A stretch of 6,562 nucleotides of DNA from Planctomycetota bacterium (GCA_030740295.1 JASLXP010001302.1:1-6562), one strand, 5' to 3'; positions 1 to 5,990 are shown, counted from the first letter of the stretch. Notes: generated by a model from the letters alone, not told the origin. Made by a program: numbers and translations.

Positions 1-1
1 T

Positions 2-1204
2 GTCATTAATCGCAAGAGGCTTCGCCTCAGAGACATCGTTCTGTATGTGGCTTTCTTTCATCTGTTCCAATCGGCCATGCGGAATGCGGTCTTCTTTTCC
101 CTTGTTGCTATCCCGATAGCTGCAAGGAATTTTGGCGTATGGGTGGAAAGTCGAATCCAAACAGGAGACGAAACGACATCTCCAGGAGACTCGGAATCTG
201 AAGATAAGATGGATGAAAAGACAGGCCCGCTGCAAAAACTACTAGGCCTGATCAGCAATCGACGCGGGCAGTTGTTCCAGCTTGCGGTTTGCCTGCTGGC
301 CATACTGCTGCTTGTCGATATTTGCAGCGGCAGGTTCTACCGGCGTGAGCGCGGCGATTTCGAATTCGGGCTTGGTATTCAATCAGGGCTTTTTCCAGAG
401 GGCACTGTCAAAGCGATGGTCAAGCTGCCTGAGCCTTCCAGGCTGTTCAATGATTTCGATTTTGGCGGGTATCTGATCTGGATGCTGCACCCCAACTGGC
501 AAGTCTTCGTCGACAACCGAATTGTTGTTTACGGTGATGTCATCCGCCGGTATTCAGAAAGTCGCGGGCATCCGGCAAAGTTCTTCGAACTTGTGAAGGA
601 ATATGACATGCAATTCGCCCTGCTGAAGCACATAGATTCATCTAACGCATCTCTGCTGAGAGAGCTTGCCCGAAGCAAAGAGTGGCATCTTCTTGCTTAC
701 GATGATGTTGGCGTACTCTTCCGCAGGGGAGAATCTGCGCCTGAGTTGGGTCACGATTGGCGAAACGGAAAACCCGTTCCTGGAAATCTGTGGCCGTTCA
801 GCCGAAGGCTCACACGCCTTGGCCGGCTCTTCGAAATCATTGACAAGTCGACACTTTCAGAAGAGGCCTTTCTGCTTGCGCAGCCTGACCGCTGGAAGGG
901 CGCGGGTGAGCTATCAGGGGGAGAGGTCTATACACCGGCCTTCGTCTATCTTGCCGAGCATTATATGGCAGCAAGCCAGGAGCTGCGCGCGCTGCCTTAT
1001 CTGGAGAGGGCCGTTTATTGGGATACACGGACTCTCGAAAAACTATATGCAGTGAACACCCGTTGGGGTGAGCTGCATGCCCGACTGGGCTATCTGTATT
1101 ACCGGGCCGGCGCCAGAGTTAAAGCGAAAAAGGCACTGAGGATTGCGATCAAAGAGAATCCCGGTGACGAGAACTCAAAGGAATTGTTGGATCAGTTGAG
1201 ATAG
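2..1204 (+). CDS. C-terminal part of a polytopic membrane protein with FNDFDFGGYLIW motif and TPR-like tail (5'-truncated by window edge)
   Basis: The frame is open from base 2 to the TAG at 1202-1204 with no stop, so the gene begins upstream of the window. The in-frame GTG at 47 is probably an internal valine. Numbering from that GTG, residues 1-30 form a hydrophobic segment ending in an ARNFG turn. A second membrane span lies at about 76-95 (LAVCLLAILLLVD), between Lys/Arg-rich flanks. Residues 130-165 contain the string RLFNDFDFGGYLIWMLHP followed by VFVDNRIVVYGD. This matches a motif I know from the soluble C-terminal part of large bacterial membrane proteins resembling glycosyltransferase family 39 (PMT-like), usually written as GGYLIW...VFIDGR.D.YG. 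Residues 312-383 look like one or two TPR helix pairs (ALPYLERAVYWD, LGYLYYRAGARVKAKKAL, ENPGD). The missing N-terminal part should hold many more membrane spans and any catalytic residues, so an enzymatic role cannot be judged. The gene converges on its neighbour with 9 bp between stops. Confidence 0.85.
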   Translation, partial: VINRKRLRLRDIVLYVAFFHLFQSAMRNAVFFSLVAIPIAARNFGVWVESRIQTGDETTSPGDSESEDKMDEKTGPLQKLLGLISNRRGQLFQLAVCLLAILLLVDICSGRFYRRERGDFEFGLGIQSGLFPEGTVKAMVKLPEPSRLFNDFDFGGYLIWMLHPNWQVFVDNRIVVYGDVIRRYSESRGHPAKFFELVKEYDMQFALLKHIDSSNASLLRELARSKEWHLLAYDDVGVLFRRGESAPELGHDWRNGKPVPGNLWPFSRRLTRLGRLFEIIDKSTLSEEAFLLAQPDRWKGAGELSGGEVYTPAFVYLAEHYMAASQELRALPYLERAVYWDTRTLEKLYAVNTRWGELHARLGYLYYRAGARVKAKKALRIAIKENPGDENSKELLDQLR

Positions 1205-1239
1205 GACGTGCCGCTATTTCTTTTCTTCTTCCTTCTGTT
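1198..1239 (+). terminator. Candidate intrinsic terminator at convergent junction
   Basis: On the plus strand, GAGATAG (1198-1204) pairs with CTATTTC (1214-1220). The stem is 7 bp with one G-U pair and the loop is 9 nt. It is followed directly by the pyrimidine-rich run at 1221-1239, which begins TTTTCTTCTTCC. The shape is that of a weak, AT-rich rho-independent terminator for the membrane-protein gene. The left arm contains that gene's TAG. The right arm contains the TAG of the opposite gene, whose last codons (Glu and Lys) form the T-rich tract. Read on the minus strand, the stem is not followed by a T-run. The stem is weak, so termination is only plausible. Confidence 0.35.
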
Positions 1240-3715
1240 CCACAAACTCCGCGCGCAACGCATATTTTCGCCGGGAGAGTTTTTTCTTGCCTGTCAGGGA
1301 GATCTCATCATTTTTCGCAGGCTCTTTCGCGAGCACGTAGCATTCATCTGAGGTATCCGCGTGTTTCCGCGCGGGAGCGATTCCCCAATGTGCCAGAAGG
1401 TCGTCCTTTTTCGCGTTCCAATTCAGGTTCTCCAGTTTTATGTATTCCTTGGAATTCGCCTCCAGTCGGAACTCCTTACGCTCGATGACCTTCAGTTTGT
1501 TTCCTTTCTTTCTCAGGAGGAAAAGAGGACAGAGAGTTCCACGAGGTGCGTTTGTGAAGATTCGGGCACTTTTGATCTTCCCATCTTTGGGTACCGGCGA
1601 ACCTTCGTAGATGTTCATGATGTTTTTCACGCCATCGTGCTTTCCTTTGAAGGTTTCGTTGCCCAGCCAGATTCTGTCTTCCTGTGCAAAAAAGTCTGCC
1701 AGGTCTTTCATTTCTTTTTTAAGTTGTGCAGGGCTTTTAGTAGGCTCCTTTTCTGCGGGCTTCTGGGTTTTCCTGGCATTGTTGGGCTTCGGCTGTTGCT
1801 GTTGATTTCCTTTCTGCAGAGTGAGTGAAAACATGTTGATTACCTCGTCCTGAAAGTCCTTTGAGTAGATGGCGACCACCTGCCTGCCTCTGTCAAGGTG
1901 CAAATCTTCCAGAGTAGCGGACGCCTTCTTGTTCCAATCGCCCGTCGGCTTAAGGTGAGGGACTATTTTCTTGCGGCCTGCTCGAATCTCAACTTGTGAG
2001 GCTTTGTTGCCTGCTTTGGAGTATTCAAGGATGACCTTGTAATGACCGGCATCCTTATTCTCGACTACCCAGGAAAGAAAGTCCTTCTTGTCGGTCCAGA
2101 AGCCGATACTGTTCCCCTGAATCCTCAGCCTCTTTGCTTTACCGACCTCTCCCTTCTGGCTGAGATGGAGCATGTTTGAGGTCTCAGGCGTGAGCAGAAG
2201 CGATTCATCGCTCATGTGCACCACTTTGGCCCTGTCCAGATGTGGAATGAGTTGTTTGGAGTCCTCCTGGATTTCCTGCCGTAGTTTCCTTTGTGCCTGC
2301 CTGATTTCCTGTGCAGTCTGCTGCTGAGTTGCCGCAGCCTCTGTAACCCCTTGTTCAGCCTTCCCAGTTATTGCTTCTTCCTGCTGGTCTGTGGCGATGT
2401 TTGTTTCAGCCGGCTTTTCTTTTTCGTCCGGCTTTTCTGTTTCGGTCGGCTGCCGGGCAGTCGTCTCCCCTCGACCGCCGATAGGGGTTCGGGCTTGATC
2501 ATCGGCGCCAAAGATGGCGTCAACCCCCTCTTTCCTGGTCAGCTCTTTCTCGGGTCCTTTCGTCTTCGTCATCTTCAGCCGCTTGGGTTTTTCCTCATCT
2601 GAGTTCTCCACATAAAAGTAGATACCCCCGCACAAGATCAGGACGGCGGCAATCGCTGCAGCAACTTTGGCTGAGCTGCCTTGGGATTGCGCCTTTGCGG
2701 CCTCAGTGCGACTGCGTCTGGTGATCGTGGTCTCTGGCTTTGATAGCTTCGACTGTTCGGCCTTGGTTTCTGCCTTATCGTCCGGGAGATTGGCGGATGG
2801 CTCAGTGGTCTTGGATGCTGCCGGTACTTCTCTGCCGTCGGATGATTCTGTTTCTCTGGAATCAGTGGGCGTTTCTGCTGATTCTTCTGCGCTTGGTTTT
2901 GATGCCGTGGTTTCGTCTGCAGGGGGCGTTTCTGTTACCGGCAATTCATCGCGTGTGGTTGTAGGGGTCTCTGCTGCTGTAGGCGCAGTCTCTGCTTTCT
3001 CCCCGGTCTCTGTGACGGGATTGGGTTTTGTCTTTTCTTTCTTGGCGCTCTCTGTTTTCTTCTTCTTCCTCACTTTTGTTTTCTTTTTCACTTCCGGGTC
3101 GGGCTTCGTTTCTGTTTCATCCTGCTTCTGTTGAGGCACGAGACTCGGAATCACCAGCGAAGGCTTCTCCGGTTCTGTTGGTGCCGGGCTTTCTTCAGGT
3201 TCGGCTGCAAACCCTGGCATCTCAGTCGATTCCGTTTCCGGCTCGACTTCCTGAGGGGCCACATAATCGAAAAGCGGTGTCGGTGTGTCATGGAGAACCG
3301 GTGATACTGTGTCTGGTTCCGGCCTGACCGGTTCGGTTGCCTGCATGGCCGGAGTGCCAGCAACGGGTGTCGGCGGCAGAGAAGGGACGGCGGGCATTAC
3401 CGGGTGGGGCTCAGACGGCGCGCCGAAAGGTTCTCCTACCGCCGGGTATTCGGTGGTCTCTGCTGTGGGGGAGCCGGAGACGACCAATGGGTGACGCTCA
3501 CATTTCCCTACCGCACGTTCTACTGCATTGAAGAGCGCGTTCGTCTGTTCGGGGCTCAAGTATTGCCATTCCCTTAGAAGATCCCATGGCTTGGCTTCCT
3601 GACCTGATTCGCGTGCGGCGCGTAATGCCTTTTCGGCACTCGATGCCTGCTCAGGGTTGATAAAGCCCTGAGTCTCCGCGTACAACAAATAGAGACGTTC
3701 TGTTCGATTAAACAT
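1214..3715 (-). CDS. Modular single-pass membrane protein: N-terminal PEQ-motif helical domain, Pro/Glu/Lys-rich linker, TM span, CBM-like domain, C-terminal beta domain
   Basis: I do not recognise this 833-residue protein as a named family. The start is fixed: an in-frame TGA lies three codons before the ATG. No clear Shine-Dalgarno is seen. Residues 1-75 are helical with two similar motifs (GFINPEQ at 17-23, QYLSPEQ at 51-57). Residues 78-345 are low-complexity Pro/Thr/Glu/Ser/Lys sequence with a very basic block at 209-230. Residues 349-368 form one membrane span (VAAAIAAVLILCGGIYFYV). It is preceded by Arg/Lys and followed by Asp/Glu, which predicts N-inside and C-outside. Residues 460-495 are Gln/Glu/Lys-rich and probably helical. 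Residues 496-635 resemble a CBM6/CBM35- or DUF5077-like beta-sandwich (LSWVVENKDAGHYKVILEYS, TGDW, then a Leu-rich last strand). A Lys/Pro linker leads to a second, beta-rich domain at about 664-822. The role is unknown. Surface binding or scaffolding is an inference. It is divergent from the CE15 gene. Confidence 0.85.
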   Translation of the reverse strand: MFNRTERLYLLYAETQGFINPEQASSAEKALRAARESGQEAKPWDLLREWQYLSPEQTNALFNAVERAVGKCERHPLVVSGSPTAETTEYPAVGEPFGAPSEPHPVMPAVPSLPPTPVAGTPAMQATEPVRPEPDTVSPVLHDTPTPLFDYVAPQEVEPETESTEMPGFAAEPEESPAPTEPEKPSLVIPSLVPQQKQDETETKPDPEVKKKTKVRKKKKTESAKKEKTKPNPVTETGEKAETAPTAAETPTTTRDELPVTETPPADETTASKPSAEESAETPTDSRETESSDGREVPAASKTTEPSANLPDDKAETKAEQSKLSKPETTITRRSRTEAAKAQSQGSSAKVAAAIAAVLILCGGIYFYVENSDEEKPKRLKMTKTKGPEKELTRKEGVDAIFGADDQARTPIGGRGETTARQPTETEKPDEKEKPAETNIATDQQEEAITGKAEQGVTEAAATQQQTAQEIRQAQRKLRQEIQEDSKQLIPHLDRAKVVHMSDESLLLTPETSNMLHLSQKGEVGKAKRLRIQGNSIGFWTDKKDFLSWVVENKDAGHYKVILEYSKAGNKASQVEIRAGRKKIVPHLKPTGDWNKKASATLEDLHLDRGRQVVAIYSKDFQDEVINMFSLTLQKGNQQQQPKPNNARKTQKPAEKEPTKSPAQLKKEMKDLADFFAQEDRIWLGNETFKGKHDGVKNIMNIYEGSPVPKDGKIKSARIFTNAPRGTLCPLFLLRKKGNKLKVIERKEFRLEANSKEYIKLENLNWNAKKDDLLAHWGIAPARKHADTSDECYVLAKEPAKNDEISLTGKKKLSRRKYALRAEFVEQKEEEKK
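2411..2446 (-). repeat. Two-copy 18-bp tandem repeat inside the low-complexity region
   Basis: The 18-bp units at 2411-2428 and 2429-2446 differ at three positions. They encode two consecutive hexapeptides, TETEKP and DEKEKP (residues 424-435), in the extracytoplasmic linker just after the membrane span. The period is a whole number of codons, as expected for in-frame slippage or duplication that lengthens a linker. Confidence 0.6.
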
Positions 3716-3766
3716 TTGTACTCAACAACCACACAGCCCGGCTCCCTGTACTTCATGAAGGCCGCG

Positions 3767-3794
3767 AGTATAAGGAATCGATAAGGAGCGACAA
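3767..3794 (-). promoter_or_regulatory. Candidate sigma70-type promoter for the modular membrane protein
   Basis: Read on the minus strand, TTGTCG (complement of 3789-3794) and TATACT (complement of 3767-3772) are separated by 16 bp. They match the -35 consensus at 4 of 6 and the -10 consensus at 5 of 6. The expected transcription start near 3760 would give a leader of about 45 nt before the ATG at 3715. A 10-bp palindrome, CTTCATGAAG (3751-3760), falls at that start. This is a pattern match only, and the primary sigma factor of this organism is unknown. Confidence 0.35.
3770..3787. repeat. 7-bp direct repeats one helical turn apart (candidate operator)
   Basis: ATAAGGA occurs at 3770-3776 and again at 3781-3787, an 11-bp period. 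The pair sits in the divergent region between the modular membrane protein and the CE15 esterase, overlapping the -10 and spacer of the proposed minus-strand promoter. Direct repeats with an 11-bp period are typical of head-to-tail regulator dimers such as OmpR/PhoB-type response regulators. No such regulator is encoded in the window, so the assignment is tentative. Confidence 0.3.
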
Positions 3795-3817
3795 CGGCGA
3801 TGAAGATGGAAATCCCG

Positions 3818-3845
3818 TTGACGGACATGCGAGTGCCCTCAGAAT
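3818..3845 (+). promoter_or_regulatory. Weak candidate promoter for the CE15 esterase
   Basis: TTGACG (3818-3823, 5 of 6 to the -35 consensus) is followed after 16 bp by CAGAAT (3840-3845, 4 of 6 to the -10 consensus). A start near 3852 would leave a leader of about 66 nt before the ATG at 3918. The -10 element is poor, so this is only the best candidate that I can see by eye in the intergenic region. Confidence 0.22.
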
Positions 3846-3917
3846 GCCTCCTTTCCAGATCCATCTGACCTTTCTCGATATGGACCTCTCAACGCCGCAA
3901 GCAAAGATACTGACATA

Positions 3918-5174
3918 ATGCTCGCCTCGTTCTTCATTCTCATCGGAGCCATAACCATGGATGCGGATGCTGCCAATTACGATGAATCGAAAGTGCCGGA
4001 TTACACTTTGACTGACCCGCTTGTGATGGCGAATGGCTCGAAGGTCGCTGACGCAGACTCGTGGCGGCTCAAGCGCCGTCCTGAAATCTTGAAGCTCTTT
4101 CAGGATCACGTTTATGGTCGCAGCCCGGGCAAACCGGGTGGCATGGAATTCGAGGTCTCTGAGGACCGTTCAGCGCTCGACGGTAAGGCTGTGCGCAAGG
4201 AAGTGGATGTCTTTTTTCTGGGCAAGGAGAAGGGCACCAAAATGCGGATGTTGATCTACATCCCAAAAGAGGCTGAACGGCCTGTGCCTGCATTTATCGG
4301 ACTGAACTTCCGCGGCAATCATACCATTCATGAAGATCCGGAGATTTCAGTCACCGACTCGTGGGTGACCAATGACAAGAATATCGGGTACAAAGATCAT
4401 AAGGCGAGCGATGAATCAAGAGGCAGCCAGGCAGGCCGTTGGCAGGTGGAGAAGGTGATCTCACGGGGGTACGCGCTTGCGACGATCTACTGCGGCGATA
4501 TCGATCCCGATTTCCACGACGGCTTCAAAAATGGAGTGCATCCGCTCTTCTATAGGGAAGGCCAGAAGACCCCAGCACCAGACGAATGGGGCACTGTCGG
4601 GGCCTGGGCCTGGGGGCTAAGCCGAGGGCTGGATTACCTTGAGAAGGATGCTGCGGTCGACGGTAAGCGAGTCGCGGTGATGGGTCATTCGCGTCTGGGC
4701 AAGACCTCGCTTTGGGCCGGCGCAACGGACGAGCGGTTCGCACTGGTGATTTCCAATAACTCGGGCTGCGGTGGCGCGGCCCTTTCGAAACGTGCGTTCG
4801 GAGAGACGGTTGGGCGCATCAACCGATCGTTCCCGCATTGGTTCAACGGCAATTTTAAGAAATACAATGACAACGAAGGGGCTCTCCCTCTCGATCAGCA
4901 TATGCTCATTGCGCTGATGGCGCCGAGGCCGGTCTATGTGGCGAGCGCGGTTGAGGATCGATGGGCGGATCCTCGCGGTGAGTTTCTTTCCGCGTTTTAT
5001 GCATCGCCTGTCTATAAACTGCTCGGCAAAGACGGTATGTCCGCCGAAGAGATGCCGGAGCTGAACAAGCCAATCATGAGCATCATCGGCTATCACATCC
5101 GATCAGGTAAGCACAATGTGACCGCTTACGACTGGGAGACATATCTGGACATTGCGGACAAGCACATGCGGTAG
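3918..5174 (+). CDS. Secreted glucuronoyl esterase, carbohydrate esterase family CE15
   Basis: Family CE15 alpha/beta-hydrolases cut the ester between 4-O-methyl-glucuronic acid of xylan and lignin alcohols, or small-alcohol esters of glucuronate. The 418 residues begin with a short signal peptide: hydrophobic residues 2-14, likely cleavage after ADA at 18 or after A19. The ATG at 3918 is the first start after an in-frame TGA at 3819. Ser258 lies in the nucleophile elbow GHSRLGK (256-262) typical of bacterial CE15. Its Arg259 is the expected oxyanion residue and Lys262 a likely sugar contact. The catalytic His is His399 in SGKHNVT. The family signature [10 protein letters not shown]...[18 protein letters not shown] covers 307-340, then [16 protein letters not shown] with Trp349. 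The canonical acid site before SGCGG is Asn281, so Glu346 or Asp347 probably completes the triad, as in some other bacterial members. Length fits a lone catalytic domain, with no binding module attached. It should act in the periplasm or outside the cell. Confidence 0.93.
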   Translation: MLASFFILIGAITMDADAANYDESKVPDYTLTDPLVMANGSKVADADSWRLKRRPEILKLFQDHVYGRSPGKPGGMEFEVSEDRSALDGKAVRKEVDVFFLGKEKGTKMRMLIYIPKEAERPVPAFIGLNFRGNHTIHEDPEISVTDSWVTNDKNIGYKDHKASDESRGSQAGRWQVEKVISRGYALATIYCGDIDPDFHDGFKNGVHPLFYREGQKTPAPDEWGTVGAWAWGLSRGLDYLEKDAAVDGKRVAVMGHSRLGKTSLWAGATDERFALVISNNSGCGGAALSKRAFGETVGRINRSFPHWFNGNFKKYNDNEGALPLDQHMLIALMAPRPVYVASAVEDRWADPRGEFLSAFYASPVYKLLGKDGMSAEEMPELNKPIMSIIGYHIRSGKHNVTAYDWETYLDIADKHMR

Positions 5175-5189
5175 GGGCGGCCTCCTACC
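5170..5189. terminator. Stem-loop spanning both stop codons at the second convergent junction
   Basis: GGTAGGGG (5170-5177) pairs with CTCCTACC (5182-5189) around a CGGC tetraloop. On the plus strand this gives eight pairs, one of them G-U. The esterase TAG (5172-5174) lies in the left arm and the TAG of the opposite gene (5185-5187, minus strand) in the right arm. No T-run follows the stem directly on either strand. The nearest one, at 5209-5231 on the plus strand, is about 20 nt away. It may stop or stabilise converging transcripts, but it is not a classical intrinsic terminator. Confidence 0.35.
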
Positions 5190-5865
5190 TGTCCTTCCGC
5201 CTGAAGAACTTCTTTTTCTTCTTTTCTTTCTGCTGTCCAGGCACCATTTTCTGTCCAGTGATGGTGATAGGCACGAGCTTGCTGACGGCTTGGCCGGTCC
5301 ACAGACGGACATACGCCTTCCGGCCAAGGCCGGCGATTTCTTTGTCCGAAAAATGGAGGCTGGCCAGACAGGTCTCATAGCTGTTTGTGTAACCGGCCTG
5401 GAGGTAGTAATCGCCGGGCGGAAAGGGCGTCTTGGGCTGAAGAGTGTAGAAACGACCCACCGTTGATTGCTGCAGAAGCACTGCATAAACCGAATCGCTC
5501 TTGCGGCGGGTGCCGACCTTTGCCATGTCAGATCGCCAGACTTCTTTGCCTGACTTTCTGTCTATCAGAGCAAAAAGAACCAGCCATCCTTCCTTGCGGA
5601 GCTCGTTGTAAACGGTCACCGGTATAGTGCCCGCGTTCATAAGCCGGAAATCGACAAGAACCGCCTCCGCATTGGAGTAGACAGATTTGCTGGTGCGGAT
5701 AAGGACCCGCACGTCGGTTTTGTTGGATGGGCCGGTTAATGGGACATATCCAGAACCGCCTTGTTGAATACGCCGCCGGGCCGATTTCAGATCCGGAAGC
5801 GCTTTCTCGGCTGATAGGGCCGGGAAACTCAATAAGATGGTGATGGCTGAAAGAGCTTTAATCAT
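5185..5865 (-). CDS. Small exported Ig-like beta-sandwich protein with lysine-rich C-terminus
   Basis: This 226-residue protein has a clear signal peptide: Lys3, a hydrophobic core at 4-18 and probable cleavage after ALS at 16-18. The start is fixed by an in-frame TGA four codons upstream. No Shine-Dalgarno precedes it. Residues 50-160 alternate strand-like segments: VRVLIRTSKSVYSNAEAV, VDFRLMNAGTIPVTVYN, WLVLFALIDRKSGKEVWR, then FPPGDYYLQAGYTNSYE. This pattern is common in exported bacterial proteins with an Ig/fibronectin-like fold and faintly resembles the BsuPI (intracellular proteinase inhibitor) domain. I cannot assign a function. No catalytic motif is visible. The last 14 residues (KEKKKKKFFRRKDR, from 213) are strongly basic, which could bind anionic polymer, nucleic acid or membrane. 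It converges on the CE15 gene with 10 bp between stops and diverges from the HEAT-repeat gene. The gene call is solid, the fold only probable. Confidence 0.82.
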   Translation of the reverse strand: MIKALSAITILLSFPALSAEKALPDLKSARRRIQQGGSGYVPLTGPSNKTDVRVLIRTSKSVYSNAEAVLVDFRLMNAGTIPVTVYNELRKEGWLVLFALIDRKSGKEVWRSDMAKVGTRRKSDSVYAVLLQQSTVGRFYTLQPKTPFPPGDYYLQAGYTNSYETCLASLHFSDKEIAGLGRKAYVRLWTGQAVSKLVPITITGQKMVPGQQKEKKKKKFFRRKDR

Positions 5866-5892
5866 GGATGAGCATCACTTAACAGAGGGCTG

Positions 5893-5931
5893 AAGGAGGT
5901 TGCCTGATTGACCCGGGAGCCTATGCAGTAA
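5893..5931 (+). other. Perfect Shine-Dalgarno-like site before a 7-codon open frame (status unclear)
   Basis: AAGGAGGT at 5893-5900 is an eight-base match to the usual anti-Shine-Dalgarno sequence. Seven bases later a TTG at 5908 opens a frame of seven codons ending in TAA at 5929-5931. It lies upstream of the proposed plus-strand promoter and I see no promoter feeding it. It could be a remnant of a lost gene, a leader peptide or chance. Confidence 0.15.
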
Positions 5932-5959
5932 TCAGTCGGCTGCAACGATGTGTAGACTG

Positions 5960-5990
5960 TTGACAGGATGTCCGCCCAATCTAAGATAAT
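5960..5990 (+). promoter_or_regulatory. Candidate sigma70-type promoter for the HEAT-repeat gene
   Basis: A perfect -35 consensus, TTGACA (5960-5965), is followed by GATAAT (5985-5990, 5 of 6 to the -10 consensus) with a 19-bp spacer. A poorer -10 alternative, TAAGAT (5982-5987), has a 16-bp spacer. Transcription from about 5997 would give a leader of roughly 40 nt before the ATG at 6038. This is the best promoter match in the window. Confidence 0.45.

Noticed and set aside
1361..1828. Open frame of 155 codons on the plus strand inside the modular protein gene
   Set aside because: It overlaps the C-terminal beta domain antisense, and its translation has no recognisable pattern or start signal.
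2667..3134. Open frame of 155 codons on the plus strand, opposite the Pro/Thr/Glu-rich linker
   Set aside because: It is the complement of a low-complexity coding region. Its Ser/Val/Phe-rich translation has no domain character, and the minus-strand gene is continuous with sensible domains.
3822..3917. Possible upstream extension or frameshift at the CE15 start, because the signal peptide lacks a Lys/Arg before its core
   Set aside because: The upstream in-frame codons contain no start and do not encode a signal-like sequence. The hydrophobic core and AXA-type cleavage site after the ATG at 3918 are sufficient.
3753..4109. Minus-strand frame of 118 codons over the divergent region and esterase start
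   Set aside because: Its translation shows no domain, and it would sit across both proposed promoters and the esterase signal peptide.
4617..5096. Open frame of 159 codons on the minus strand inside the CE15 gene
   Set aside because: It is antisense to the catalytic core of a confidently identified enzyme. Its Arg/Pro-rich content is typical of a shadow frame.
5904..5935. Inverted repeat CTGATT / AATCAG with 20-nt spacer between the divergent genes 4 and 5
   Set aside because: Six-base arms with a long spacer and no extension are expected by chance at this length, and no promoter element is positioned against them.
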